IMG/VR virus record: IMGVR_UViG_3300022921_000024
Location: 1-53,339 of that record
DNA from: a virus
Strand: one strand, 5' to 3'
DNA: 53,339 nt
The position numbers and the translations under genes were made by a program. The stretch's first letter is position 1. Each line of letters starts with the position of its first letter. The notes below the pieces were generated by a model, which did no database searches, was not told where the DNA came from, and saw nothing but the letters and a program-made list of their open reading frames with translations. Shown piece by piece: positions 6,385-16,163 of the stretch.

Positions 6385-7545
6385 ATGTCAGAAGACCTAG
6401 AAAACTTGGCTACTAGTCTTGGTTTAAACCTTGTCAATAGCCCTCAGGAATCGGAACAGACTCCCGAACCTGCAGAAGAATCAACTGAGCCAATTGTTGG
6501 CGGCGTTGAAGAAGAGTCTAACGTTCTTGAAAATACATCTGAGGAGGCTGCCGAGGAAACGGTGTCAGAAGAACAGCAAGAAGCTGTTTCTGAAACAACC
6601 GTCCCTGAAACGGAAGCATCCGATGAGCCGCAAACTGTTAGTTTTTCCGATGAGGAAATCATCAAGGCCGTTTCCGAAATGGTTGGGATTGATGGGACCT
6701 TCTCTAAGGAGGAACTAATAGAACTTTTAACCTCTAGTGGTGATGAGGTCCAGCAAGAACTTGACCCAACGGTCAAGGCAATTGCAGACTTTATCTCATC
6801 TACCGGGAAAACGGCAGACGATTGGTTTATGTATCAGTCCTTTAACCCATCCGAAATGGATGATTTGACTGTGTTGAAAACCGACCTTCAGCTGCAATAT
6901 CCGGACTTATCCGAAGAAGATGCGCAACTTCTGATGGAAGCTAAGTACAAGTTAAACTCAGACGAGCATAGTGAGAATGATGTTCGACTGGGTATGCTGC
7001 AACTTAAAATGGATGCAAAAGCTGCTAGAGATGGACTTGAAAAAGTCCGAGAATCATATCGCGTTCCAGAGCGGAAAGAAGTTAAGCAAGATTCGAAAGA
7101 AGATGCTGTATTTCAATCTCCAATTGACGATGCGTGGATTTCAAATATGTCAAAGACTGTTGACTCAATGGAAACATTGAAATTCAACGTTGGAGACAAG
7201 GAATTTAACTTCGGGTTAGATTCAAAGTACAAGAGTTCTTTGAAAAGCAGTAATGCAGATTTAGAAAACTATTTCGTTCAGTATATTTCTGAAGACGGAA
7301 GTTGGGACTTTAATAGGTTATCAACTCACCGCGCAGTAGTTGACAACATCGACGCCATTGTCAAGGCCGTTTACGGTCAGGGCCTTAGTGACGGTCAAAG
7401 CAGTGTTGTAAAAGAGGCCGTAAATCCTTCTAGCACCGCTCCTTCTTCTAGTTCTGTTGACACCGCTTCTGCAGAGGACAAAGTACGAAAGCAAATTCTC
7501 AACGCCTTGAGGGGTGGCGACGATACTCTCTCAATTCGTTTTTAA
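6385..7545 (+). CDS. Capsid scaffolding protein (podovirus/crAss-like module), 386 aa
   Basis: Residues 1-100 are extremely acidic and low-complexity (Glu, Ser, Thr, Val). The middle has a helical region with the pattern DLTVLKTDLQLQYPDLSEED and then GMLQLKMDAKAARDGLEKVR. The C-terminus is Ser/Ala-rich and ends IRF. This acidic start plus helical rods, directly upstream of a capsid gene, is the signature of internal scaffolds of large podovirus-type heads. It is expected to guide assembly of the protein encoded at 7573 and then leave the prohead. The gene sits 27 nt upstream of the capsid gene, under two promoter boxes. No protease motif is seen in it. Confidence 0.8.
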   Translation: MSEDLENLATSLGLNLVNSPQESEQTPEPAEESTEPIVGGVEEESNVLENTSEEAAEETVSEEQQEAVSETTVPETEASDEPQTVSFSDEEIIKAVSEMVGIDGTFSKEELIELLTSSGDEVQQELDPTVKAIADFISSTGKTADDWFMYQSFNPSEMDDLTVLKTDLQLQYPDLSEEDAQLLMEAKYKLNSDEHSENDVRLGMLQLKMDAKAARDGLEKVRESYRVPERKEVKQDSKEDAVFQSPIDDAWISNMSKTVDSMETLKFNVGDKEFNFGLDSKYKSSLKSSNADLENYFVQYISEDGSWDFNRLSTHRAVVDNIDAIVKAVYGQGLSDGQSSVVKEAVNPSSTAPSSSSVDTASAEDKVRKQILNALRGGDDTLSIRF

Positions 7546-7572
7546 TGTTCAATCGCCTAATAAATAGAAAAA

Positions 7573-8865
7573 ATGGCTGTTACTGGACCCACGGACTTTA
7601 GTCCTTCAATGATTAAAAACTTGTCTATGGACAAGTACATTTCTCTTGGTGCTTACATCAATGAGATTAATAAGCCCGATAACCGCGACGCCTTGGTTAA
7701 GACCTTTGGCGAGCAGGGAATCACTGGCTTCCTTCAGCTGGTTGGTGCTACCAAGGCACAAGCTGTTGCTGATGAAGTCACCTACTGGGAAGAGACTCGT
7801 TTGCACGCTAAGCAAACTGGTTCTTTCTCTGCTGACGACACTTTCTCTGCTGCTTCCGCTGCCGCTGTTATCGTTCGCGTTAACGACGTAGTATTGGTTG
7901 GTGGCGAGACTCGCGCTTTCGTATCTGCAGTTTCTGGCGCTGACATCACGTTGGTTGCTTTGGATGGCTCTACGTTGGCTAGCACGTTGACCGACACTGC
8001 CCTTCCTGTTATTGGTAACTTGTACGCACAAGGAACCGAGCAGCCTGGTGGTGGTTTTGAGTCTAACGTTGTTAAGCGTACGAACCCATTTATGATTATG
8101 AAAGAGGCCTACAAGGTTTCCGGTTCACAAGCTACCAACATTGGTTGGATTGACTTGGGTAACGGCGACTACCGTTGGTACTTGAAGTCTGAAGGTGATA
8201 CTCGTAAGCGCTTTATGGATAAGCGTGAGATGATGTTGCTTTTGGGCGAGACCACTTCTGCTGTTACTGGCATCGCCGGTTCTGAAGGTTACTTCGCTGC
8301 AGTTGAAGACCGTGGTATCGTTTCTTCTGATGCTTTCACCGATATGGACCACATTGACAACATCGTTAAGGAGTTGGACAAGCAAGGTGGTGCTTCTGAG
8401 TACGCTATGTTCGTTAACCGTACGGTTGACTTGGCTATCGACGACTTGTTGGCTGCTGGTGTTGGAACTTTGACCTCTAACGGTGTTTCTGGTCAGTTCG
8501 GTTCTTTCAACAACGACAAGGAGATGGCTATTCAATTGGGCTTCCGTTCATTCACTCGCGGTGGATACACTTTCCACAAGAAAGATTGGAAGTTGTTGAA
8601 TGACCCTACGTTGTTGGCTGATTCTGCTTTCCGTGGCGCTTGTGTTCCTATGTCTAAGGTTGCTGACCCCAAGACTGGTGACAAGGCTCCTGCTTTGGAA
8701 ATGAACTACAAGGCTGCTAACGGCTACAGCCGCGAAATGGAGCACTGGATGACTGGCTCTATCTTGGGTGCGTCTAACGCAACCGAGGACAGCGTACAGT
8801 TCAACTATCGCTCTGAGTGTAACCTCATCACTCGTGCCGCTAACCGTCACGTATTGTTGAAGTAA
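7573..8865 (+). CDS. Major capsid protein 1 (podovirus/crAss-like type), 430 aa
   Basis: The protein shows the pattern I associate with capsid proteins of crAss-like and related podoviruses. An N-terminal region contains TYWEETRLHAKQTG. An inserted beta domain spans about residues 100-150. The core block NPFMIMKEAYKVSGSQATN is followed by WYLKSEGDTRKRFMDKREMM, and a late helix contains IVKELDKQGGASEYAMFVNR. Codon use is strikingly selective (TTG for Leu, GCT, GGT, CGT, AAC), as in highly expressed genes. It follows a scaffold gene and is followed by a stable UUCG hairpin, both typical of capsid genes. It is unrelated in sequence to the second capsid protein at 49599. Confidence 0.85.
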   Translation: MAVTGPTDFSPSMIKNLSMDKYISLGAYINEINKPDNRDALVKTFGEQGITGFLQLVGATKAQAVADEVTYWEETRLHAKQTGSFSADDTFSAASAAAVIVRVNDVVLVGGETRAFVSAVSGADITLVALDGSTLASTLTDTALPVIGNLYAQGTEQPGGGFESNVVKRTNPFMIMKEAYKVSGSQATNIGWIDLGNGDYRWYLKSEGDTRKRFMDKREMMLLLGETTSAVTGIAGSEGYFAAVEDRGIVSSDAFTDMDHIDNIVKELDKQGGASEYAMFVNRTVDLAIDDLLAAGVGTLTSNGVSGQFGSFNNDKEMAIQLGFRSFTRGGYTFHKKDWKLLNDPTLLADSAFRGACVPMSKVADPKTGDKAPALEMNYKAANGYSREMEHWMTGSILGASNATEDSVQFNYRSECNLITRAANRHVLLK

Positions 8866-8885
8866 TCACTTCACCTGGTTTCAAC

Positions 8886-8907
8886 GAGAGGGGCTTCGGC
8901 CCCTCTC
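8886..8907 (+). terminator. Stable GAGAGGGGC-TTCG-GCCCCTCTC hairpin after capsid gene 1
   Basis: A perfect 9-bp stem with a UUCG tetraloop but no T-tract directly after it. It may protect the 3' end of the capsid mRNA or attenuate readthrough, rather than act as a full terminator. Confidence 0.65.
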
Positions 8908-8952
8908 AATGAACCAACTTTTTATTGGTTTTAATTTTAATTCTATCAAACA

Positions 8953-9765
8953 ATGGCTGAAGAACGCCCAACCTCAAAGCGCCCCGCTGCACAAAAGAAA
9001 GCACCGGCCGCTATCAAAACATCTAGCAGCACGTCAAATAAAAAGCCTGCTGCTCCAAAACCCGTAGTATTTTCAATCCCCAAAGGTGGAGGAATCTGGC
9101 AAAAGATTCGTCAAGATGGTATTGTAATCTTTGATGAATCCGTTGGATATAATCGAGAGATTCGATACTCACCCGGAGAAAAGTCAATCTTTGTTGACGA
9201 ACAGTCAAGCACGGCTCGACGTGAGCAGATTGTGTTCCGAGATAAGACATTGATGGTTAATCAAACGATGCCAAATCTTATTGAATACTTACGAAATCAC
9301 CCAGATAATCAGGTAAATGGAGGAAAGTTATTTATTGAAGTAAATAACGAACACAACGCGGAAGAGGAACTGGAAAAAGAGTTCTTGCTTCACGACGCAA
9401 TTTCTTACATTAAAGAATCTGAGATTGATACACTGCTACCACTTGCTCTTTCTTATGGCATTTCAGCGGATTTGTCAAGCCTAGAGATTAAGCGCTCATT
9501 GATTCAACAAGCAAAAGGAAACCCAAAAACGTTTATGGAAAACGTAAACAGCCCGCTTGTTAAACTTAAGGCGCTGGTAATCACGGCATTAGACTTCCAG
9601 ATTTTAAAGTCTAAGTCTGATGGTATGTACTGGTATGATTCTAATCAGATTATTATCCCAACTCCGGCAGGACAGGATACTAAATCTGTGTTCACCCGAT
9701 TCCTTATGTCAGAACGCGGATACGATGTCCGCGAGGAATTGGAACGACAACTTAATGATATGTAA
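8953..9765 (+). CDS. Head-proximal structural protein, 270 aa
   Basis: The first 40 residues are a Lys/Ala/Pro/Ser low-complexity arm. A beta-rich part follows with FDESVGYNREIRYSPGEKSI and VFRDKTLMV, then a helical C-terminal half. The block RYxPxEKSIFVDEQ near an N-terminal third recurs, as I recall, in proteins encoded just after the capsid gene of crAss-like and large marine podoviruses. The exact role (decoration, internal head or assembly protein) is unknown. It lies between the capsid gene and the connectors and ends with its own terminator. Confidence 0.6.
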   Translation: MAEERPTSKRPAAQKKAPAAIKTSSSTSNKKPAAPKPVVFSIPKGGGIWQKIRQDGIVIFDESVGYNREIRYSPGEKSIFVDEQSSTARREQIVFRDKTLMVNQTMPNLIEYLRNHPDNQVNGGKLFIEVNNEHNAEEELEKEFLLHDAISYIKESEIDTLLPLALSYGISADLSSLEIKRSLIQQAKGNPKTFMENVNSPLVKLKALVITALDFQILKSKSDGMYWYDSNQIIIPTPAGQDTKSVFTRFLMSERGYDVREELERQLNDM

Positions 9766-9790
9766 CGACACATATCAATTAATTAATAAA

Positions 9791-9819
9791 GCACTCTCTA
9801 ACGGGGGTGCTTTTTTTTT
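9791..9819 (+). terminator. Intrinsic terminator
   Basis: GCACTC(9791-9796)/GGGTGC(9805-9810) with one wobble pair is followed by nine T. The next promoter box begins 3 nt later. Confidence 0.85.
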
Positions 9820-9821
9820 AG

Positions 9822-9829
9822 TATCTTTG
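9822..9829 (+). promoter_or_regulatory. Promoter -7 box TATCTTTG for the connector operon
   Basis: An exact TAnnTTTG match, with a predicted leader of about 15 nt before the ATG at 9848. It probably drives the two connectors and the 1335-aa gene. Confidence 0.7.
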
Positions 9830-9847
9830 TATCTCAAAGATTAACAG

Positions 9848-10594
9848 ATGGCATCGGTTTACGAAGTATATAGTACGCTAAAAGCTCTTGCGAACAAGGA
9901 CACGAATGGTATGATTACGCCATCTCAGTTCAATAAGTTTGCTGGGGTTGCTCAACAGTGCGTCGTTAATGATTTATTTAACGACCTTGTCGGAACGAAC
10001 CGCTTGGGCGTATATAATTTCTCAGAGACTCGCCCGTCGGACAGCAAGAAAAAAATTCTTGAGGATTTAGCCGTTTTTTCGAAAAGCGCTTTAATATCTG
10101 CTGTTTCGGGAACGTTTCAAAAGCCTGATGATTTATTTAGAATCATTAGTATGTCAACAATGGGAAGCTGGGTTTTAGATAGGCTGACTTCTAACAATAT
10201 TGAACTCATTTATGATGAGGAGAAGTTAGAAAGAATCCTACGAAGCACTTTATCAATTCCTACTGACGACACACCCGTTGCATTAATATCTAATGATATA
10301 CAGGTGTTCCCAACATCTGTAAAAAATATTAAATTACGTTATTACAAAACACCAGAAGGTGTTTCTCCTATTGATGGCTCAAAGACTCCAGCATTACCGT
10401 CTTTCGGATATACTGTTGCGGCAAATGGAACCGAAGTTTATGACCCAACTACATCCGTTGACTTTGAACTCCCAAATCATTATATTGAGCCTCTTGTTAT
10501 TGAGATTGCAGAAATGATGGGGGTAAGTCTTCGCCAGAGTGATTTGTATAATTATGCTCAAACTGAAGAGCAGGAAGATAAGAAACTTAAGTAA
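9848..10594 (+). CDS. Head-tail connector protein 1, 248 aa
   Basis: It starts MASVYEVYSTLKALANKDTN and has SQFNKFAGVAQQCVVNDLFN, an N-terminal helical region like that of connector (ring) proteins in crAss-like phages. A beta core follows (VKNIKLRYYKTPEG), with ELPNHYIEPLVIEIAEMMGV at the C-terminus. The terminal helix ends in an acidic-basic tail. The pairing with the next gene and the position behind the capsid fit a portal-adjacent ring protein. The stop overlaps the next start (TAATG). Confidence 0.65.
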   Translation: MASVYEVYSTLKALANKDTNGMITPSQFNKFAGVAQQCVVNDLFNDLVGTNRLGVYNFSETRPSDSKKKILEDLAVFSKSALISAVSGTFQKPDDLFRIISMSTMGSWVLDRLTSNNIELIYDEEKLERILRSTLSIPTDDTPVALISNDIQVFPTSVKNIKLRYYKTPEGVSPIDGSKTPALPSFGYTVAANGTEVYDPTTSVDFELPNHYIEPLVIEIAEMMGVSLRQSDLYNYAQTEEQEDKKLK

Positions 10595-11400
10595 TGGCTC
10601 GAAACGTAGTAAGCATTAAAGATATTGTAAATGACTTTATTCTAGGTATGTCTGGCGACGACTACGTCAGCGGTACCCCAGATTATGTCGTTCACAATTT
10701 AGCTCTTCGTGGAGTCAGGGAGATGGGATTTGACTTAATGAAAAAACTTAAGTCAATTAACCTTGATGTAAATAAGGAAAACGCAACAGTAGAGCTGCCT
10801 GACGATTTCGTAGACTTTGTTCGAATTGGGTATGGTGGCTCTGATGGTCTTTTTTATTCTTTTAAAGAGAATAAAAACTTAAACACCTCTATGAAATATG
10901 TCATTGACTCGGGAGGGAATCCAATTGATTCTAACGATGATGGAGTAAATGACCGAGAGGATGACAAAACTGGTATTGCAAATCTTGGAAGTAATGCTGA
11001 AAACTATCCGTACGTACAATATGTATACGAGAATACGGATGGCCGACAGTATGGATATGGTGGAGCCCGTGCTGAGGCTCAATTCCGATTAAACTACGAG
11101 CAAAACAGGATTGAGATTTCTACGGATTATATGCTTGACACCGTCACCATCGAGTACATTGCTGACGAAGCGCGTTCTCAGGACCCTAGTGTGCATATTT
11201 ATTGCGAGGAAGCCCTACGTCAATATGTTTATTATAGACTTGTTGAACGCAAATCTGACGTTCCATATAATGAAAAAGCTAGAGCTCGTCAAGAATACTT
11301 TAATGAATTGCGTCGAGCAAACGCACGTATGAATTCATTCTCAAAAGACGAAGCACTATTTACGATTCGCAAGAACTTCCGTCAAAGCCCTAAATTCTAA
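10594..11400 (+). CDS. Head-tail connector protein 2 / tail tubular-like, 268 aa
   Basis: An N-terminal helix region (NLALRGVREMGFDLMKKLKS) is followed by VELPDDFVDFVRIGY, the strand pattern seen in tubular ring proteins of short-tailed phages. A helical C-terminus reads EEALRQYVYYRLVERKSDVP. Residues 112-120 form D-S-N-D-D-G-V-N-D, an EF-hand-like calcium loop (DxNxDGxxD) inserted in a beta domain; calcium could stabilise the ring. It overlaps its upstream partner by 1 nt and precedes the stabilization-type protein by 6 nt. No portal is found beside it. Confidence 0.65.
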   Translation: MARNVVSIKDIVNDFILGMSGDDYVSGTPDYVVHNLALRGVREMGFDLMKKLKSINLDVNKENATVELPDDFVDFVRIGYGGSDGLFYSFKENKNLNTSMKYVIDSGGNPIDSNDDGVNDREDDKTGIANLGSNAENYPYVQYVYENTDGRQYGYGGARAEAQFRLNYEQNRIEISTDYMLDTVTIEYIADEARSQDPSVHIYCEEALRQYVYYRLVERKSDVPYNEKARARQEYFNELRRANARMNSFSKDEALFTIRKNFRQSPKF

Positions 11401-11406
11401 GGCCTT

Positions 11407-14400
11407 ATGGCTATTGATAAACTTACACCGCGTGCCTTGACTTTAGACAAGGACCCTAAAATTACCGCACCTGTTGATTTCACATACGCGAATAATCTTC
11501 GCGTTACTGTTGATGCAAATGGTGACGGTGGTGTAATCAAAAATATACTTAGCGATGCGGCCATCACGTTGGACGAATCGATGCCACTAGGCTCAAATAC
11601 TGTTATCGGATGCTATGCATTCGAGCTAATTAACACTCTGTTTTTTTTCATTTCAAACTCAGAGAGCAATCACACGATTTGGCAATACGTAACAAGTGAA
11701 ACAACTGCGCAAAAGGTAATTGAAAGTTCTTACCTTAATTTTCGCGCTGATGATTTTTATTACGTTGACGGCGTTTTGTTTAACAACGAGCCATATTTGT
11801 ATATGACAAATGGGCGAAATGAGCCAATTAAAATCAACCTAAATTCAGCGTTGAGCACACCAGGGTATCCGGTATCAATTAATGATATTTCTGTAGCAAA
11901 ACGCCCGCCGCTTGCTCCGTATGCAGAGTTTGCAACACACAGTGACCACGGCGGCCACAGCTTGATTGGCGAGTCTTTCCAGTTTGCGGCACAATATGTT
12001 TATAGGGATGGCGAGGAGTCGGCAATTGGGCATTACTCACCGCTTTATGCGTCTCCAAATACTCTAAACGAAACGATTGCAAGCCACGCTTGGGAACTTG
12101 AGTATAATTCACTACTTGTAAGCGTAGAGCCTCTTGACAGTTCTGTAGAGAAAGTTCGTCTTTATTTTAGAAACAACTCTTCTGCGCCATTCTACTTTGT
12201 AGAAGAAAAAGACCACACTGGCTCAGTCGTTGAGTTTGACTTTCACAACGATAAGATATATCCAGTACACCCAGACGTCGAGTCAAACAAAATGTTTGAC
12301 GCCGTTCCTCGTTCGGCATCTGCGCAAGCATATATTGGAGGACGCATTGTTTATGGGAACTACAAGGAGGGATTTGACGTACCAGCGCAGAGCGCTACTA
12401 TAACTCCAGTATACTATGATGCTCCAGGCTTAAACAATTTAGATGTAGAGGTATTACCTACGCACGCATCTAATAGAATGGTTATTCGTGTAAATATTGA
12501 CGACCTCCCAGAGAATGGTGACGCTGGAACATTTATTTTAAATGCGGCTCTAAATAAAGCAGGTGTAACACTAAACCAACCACAGACCGCTGTAATTACG
12601 TTTAAAAACGGCACCACGGCGACTGATACTGTAACTCCAAAGTTTGAGACCGAAAAGTATACTATTAATCAATATGCTGAATATAATCAATACTTAAGCA
12701 AAAGCGATTTTGCATCTCAAATAAACAATTCAATTGCCGGAACGGAAATTGAAATACCAGTATTCACTCAAAACAATTATGTTGAACATATAGATTTAGT
12801 TCAGTATAACATATACTACGGAGGAAGTAGCGTTTGGGAGATAGAATCTGTTACGTATGTTACACCAGCTGTTGGAATTCCATTTAACTTATCTACGGTT
12901 CTTGAGTTTAGGCTTAAGCTTGTTAGCGCTGAGCTTGCATCACATTTAATTCAAATAGATTCATCAGGATTAGACGCGGTTGGCGCCACATCGTTTTTAT
13001 CTATAGACAACAGCGCGGATGCGACAATGACCGGAACCTTTGCTTTAATTGATTCATCTGGAGTTTCAGACGCAATATGCTATACGTCAAACGAAATGGG
13101 AAGTAGAGCCTTTAAAAGCGGGGAAAGCCATACTTTCGGAGTTGTTTTTGAAGATTATTTCGGACGTCAAAGCGGTGTGCAGGAAATAGGTGCAACCTAC
13201 GTAGAATGGACAGGCTCTCCAAAAAGAATTGGTAAAAACGGAAAAGCTGCTATAAAGATTGACTTAACATCATTGATGCCGTCTTGGGCGAATAGGTTCT
13301 TCTTTGTGTATGGTGGCGGTGACAACTATGTTAACTACATTCAGTACGCAGTGACTGAAGCCTTTCATTACGAGCAAGGCTCGCCAAAGGTTATATTGTC
13401 CCTTCGCGGACTACAGGGTAATGACCGCTCCTTGCAAAAAGCAAAGGGCGCGGCGATAAATTATTCTTTTTCCGAAGGTGACAAGGTTCGGGTTGTATCC
13501 TATGTATCAACGGATGGAAATATCGTATATCCATACAACCTTGAGTTTGATGTTGTTGATTTTATAAAAACAACTGACCCATCTGAGTTGCCAACCACAG
13601 CAAGTGGCGGGAACACATCGGACCAAAACGAACGAACGTCAGGAGATTTTGTTGTAATTGACGCCAGAAACATCACAGATTTCGGCTGGAGTTATGTTAA
13701 CGATGATGTAGACCTATGGGCAAATGAATGTGTTGTTGAACTTTTTAATGACGGGAAGAAAACATCACAAAATTCAGCATATTATGCTTGCTCTCCTTCA
13801 TATCCAAGAACTGAATACACTAATGTATTTACTTTGACTGATGGAAACTGCTGGTATAAGCCACGATTAATTCGTGGATTCCAATGGGATTCTTCAAATC
13901 CATATACCCCGGCGGACTCGGCTGAGATGGAGGACTATGTCAAATTTGTTGAAGCTGAAGAGTATACTGATTATGACTCCGACGCTAAGTACTACACAAA
14001 GGGAAAAGTTAACGCTGTAATATACAACGAAAAAGAAAACAATCAGTTTGCGTCAATAACTTGGTCAGAGCCGTTAAATACGGATTCATCTTCCCTTGTG
14101 TTGAGTTCTTTTAACAACTCTCTCGCCAACTGGTTTGACTTTGAAATGTCTCAGGGAAACATTCAGGGGATTGCAAACAAATCCGATTTTGCATTAATTA
14201 TGCAAAAAGACGGAATCGCCATAACAAAACCAAATACTGATTTCCTTCAATCCGGAGACAATCAGCTTGTGTCTATAAATAACAACTTTATATCTGGATA
14301 CGCTTACTTCGACTCTAAGATTGGGCTTCAGTATAGAGGTTCTTTTTCTTCAGTAGAGGGAGCTGTTATAGGTTTAGATGTATACAGGGGTATGCTTTGG

Positions 14401-15414
14401 TCTGCTGGTAATAACGGAATAAAAATCATATCTGAAAATGGTATGAGCAAGTATTTCGCAGATTACTGCCGCGAAATTTCAGATAGAGACCAGCGCGGAA
14501 GTGGAGATGTTATTACGGTTTTAGAACCAGGAGCTGAAATAACAAATATAACAATTGGTTACGACCGAAGAAATAAAGAGGTTTTAATAAATAGAATTGA
14601 TTTAACCTCTGTTATTATACCATCTGGAGGTTCGGAGACCGTATATGGATGGTCAAAAGATTATTCCAATCCATCAATCGTTTACAACACGAAAGAGGAG
14701 GTTTTCACATCGTTTAGAGACCTTTGTGCTGACGGTTTTGGGAGCATAAACAATAGGTTTTTTGCAGTTCGCGCAAGCGGCGGCAGTTATATTTGGGAAC
14801 AGGAAGTTGGACCAACTTATGGAAATCTAATCGGGACAAAGTATAATATGTCATTCGACTGCGTTTCAAGCAAGGGCGTGTCTTCAGTAAAGGCATACAA
14901 TGCTGTTTCCATAGAGGGCAACAAGCCCGCATCCTGTGTGTTCACAACTGAAAAACAAACAGCATCACTGAATAGCGCTCGATTCTCTGAAAAAGAAAAC
15001 TCTTTCTTCTCTGGAATGCCAACAGCATCTGGTACAACTGAGTATACTACGGTAGGAAAGGTTAATTCAGTAAGTGGGAATAATGTTACATTCTACAACT
15101 TTGTGAATCGCATTCCGTTTAGGGTCGGCGGAGACGCCTACCTGCTGTCAGGAACAGCGCTATCTTCACTGTCATCAACTATTGATTCTATTGAAAGCGC
15201 AAAAACGCTTTCATTTAGCGACGCTTCTGGCGTTTCTCAAAATAATATAATTGTTGTCAAATCAGACTCTTCAATTGATGGAGATGCGATTAGAGGTCAT
15301 TGGCTAGAGACTAAGTTTACCTTTGAAAACGGGGACGAACAATACCCAACAAAGATTTACGCAGTTAACTTTAATTACGCTCAAAGCGACATTCATCACG
15401 TTTCTCAAGAGTAA
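11407..15414 (+). CDS. Large tail stabilization-type protein, 1335 aa
   Basis: It begins MAIDKLTPRALTLDKDPKIT and the early region reads NLRVTVDANGDGGVIKNILSD. Several beta blocks follow, with FQFAAQYVYRDGEESAIGHY around residue 200 and repeated Y/W-rich strands. This start and the Y-x-D-G-E-x-S motif match the stabilization (needle-plug) proteins of crAss-like podoviruses, which close the short tail below the ring proteins. Its length is at the high end, with inserted beta-sandwich-like regions in the middle. It is translated right after connector 2 and before the internal virion genes. Confidence 0.7.
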   Translation: MAIDKLTPRALTLDKDPKITAPVDFTYANNLRVTVDANGDGGVIKNILSDAAITLDESMPLGSNTVIGCYAFELINTLFFFISNSESNHTIWQYVTSETTAQKVIESSYLNFRADDFYYVDGVLFNNEPYLYMTNGRNEPIKINLNSALSTPGYPVSINDISVAKRPPLAPYAEFATHSDHGGHSLIGESFQFAAQYVYRDGEESAIGHYSPLYASPNTLNETIASHAWELEYNSLLVSVEPLDSSVEKVRLYFRNNSSAPFYFVEEKDHTGSVVEFDFHNDKIYPVHPDVESNKMFDAVPRSASAQAYIGGRIVYGNYKEGFDVPAQSATITPVYYDAPGLNNLDVEVLPTHASNRMVIRVNIDDLPENGDAGTFILNAALNKAGVTLNQPQTAVITFKNGTTATDTVTPKFETEKYTINQYAEYNQYLSKSDFASQINNSIAGTEIEIPVFTQNNYVEHIDLVQYNIYYGGSSVWEIESVTYVTPAVGIPFNLSTVLEFRLKLVSAELASHLIQIDSSGLDAVGATSFLSIDNSADATMTGTFALIDSSGVSDAICYTSNEMGSRAFKSGESHTFGVVFEDYFGRQSGVQEIGATYVEWTGSPKRIGKNGKAAIKIDLTSLMPSWANRFFFVYGGGDNYVNYIQYAVTEAFHYEQGSPKVILSLRGLQGNDRSLQKAKGAAINYSFSEGDKVRVVSYVSTDGNIVYPYNLEFDVVDFIKTTDPSELPTTASGGNTSDQNERTSGDFVVIDARNITDFGWSYVNDDVDLWANECVVELFNDGKKTSQNSAYYACSPSYPRTEYTNVFTLTDGNCWYKPRLIRGFQWDSSNPYTPADSAEMEDYVKFVEAEEYTDYDSDAKYYTKGKVNAVIYNEKENNQFASITWSEPLNTDSSSLVLSSFNNSLANWFDFEMSQGNIQGIANKSDFALIMQKDGIAITKPNTDFLQSGDNQLVSINNNFISGYAYFDSKIGLQYRGSFSSVEGAVIGLDVYRGMLWSAGNNGIKIISENGMSKYFADYCREISDRDQRGSGDVITVLEPGAEITNITIGYDRRNKEVLINRIDLTSVIIPSGGSETVYGWSKDYSNPSIVYNTKEEVFTSFRDLCADGFGSINNRFFAVRASGGSYIWEQEVGPTYGNLIGTKYNMSFDCVSSKGVSSVKAYNAVSIEGNKPASCVFTTEKQTASLNSARFSEKENSFFSGMPTASGTTEYTTVGKVNSVSGNNVTFYNFVNRIPFRVGGDAYLLSGTALSSLSSTIDSIESAKTLSFSDASGVSQNNIIVVKSDSSIDGDAIRGHWLETKFTFENGDEQYPTKIYAVNFNYAQSDIHHVSQE

Positions 15415-15427
15415 TCAGTATAATTCG

Positions 15428-15435
15428 TATCTTTG
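15428..15435 (+). promoter_or_regulatory. Promoter -7 box TATCTTTG for internal virion genes
   Basis: An exact TAnnTTTG match with a leader of about 17 nt before the ATG at 15456. Confidence 0.7.
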
Positions 15436-15455
15436 TAAATCAAGACAATTGAAAT

Positions 15456-16163
15456 ATGAACATATTACAAAAAGCACTTACTCAATCTTCCGGAGCAATT
15501 ATTGGCGGAGCGGTGCAGGCAGGTCTTGGTGCTTATCAGGTTTATCAAGGAAAGAAAGACCTAGCATCAGCTAAGGCTGAAATTGCGGACCTTCGTGCAA
15601 ATGCGCCGTCATTGGCTGTACCCTCTGCTTTTTCTGATTATTATAATAAAGCTATGGACCGCTCCAACTTGGAGTTCCAGAATCAACAAATTGCACGCCG
15701 ACAGGCTGGCAATGTAGCAGCTCTTTCTAGAGCTGGTGGACGAGCCCTAGTTGGGGGACTTGCTGCCACGGAGCAGTCGGCTGCAGAGTCTCAATTCCAA
15801 GCCTCGCAGCAGCAAATGCAACGAGAGATGCAGGCCGCACAGGTTTATGGCGGAGCCCAGCAACAGGCTCAACAGCTTCAGGAATCCAGATATCGTATGG
15901 ATTTAGGTATGGCTGACCAGCAGCGCCAATCTGCTCAGGCGAATATAGCGTCTGGCCTTGGGGCAATTGCTGGTGGAGTTGTTGGTGCGGGGTCTTCATT
16001 TGCTGACGCATACGCACAGCAGTCACAATACGATTCAGAAAAATCAATTATGGCCGCAGGTGGTTCCGTAACTAGGAACAATTTTAATCTCCCTTCCGGA
16101 CTTGGGTTTGGCCAACAGGGTGGAATTAACCCGCAATATAAATATATTAAACCACAACAATAA
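15456..16163 (+). CDS. Internal virion protein, small (T7 gp14-like role), 235 aa
   Basis: A glycine/alanine hydrophobic segment near the N-terminus (IIGGAVQAGLGAYQVYQ, about residues 15-31) precedes a long Gln/Ala-rich helix (MQREMQAAQVYGGAQQQAQQ). A second Gly/Ala hydrophobic stretch (IASGLGAIAGGVVGAGSSF) lies near residues 165-185. Small Ala/Gln/Gly-rich proteins with membrane-active segments, followed by a mid-size and a giant protein, make up the ejectosome of podoviruses. It would form a pore in the host outer membrane during DNA entry. The family name is inferred from composition and order only. The stop overlaps the next start (TAATG). Confidence 0.65.
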   Translation: MNILQKALTQSSGAIIGGAVQAGLGAYQVYQGKKDLASAKAEIADLRANAPSLAVPSAFSDYYNKAMDRSNLEFQNQQIARRQAGNVAALSRAGGRALVGGLAATEQSAAESQFQASQQQMQREMQAAQVYGGAQQQAQQLQESRYRMDLGMADQQRQSAQANIASGLGAIAGGVVGAGSSFADAYAQQSQYDSEKSIMAAGGSVTRNNFNLPSGLGFGQQGGINPQYKYIKPQQ

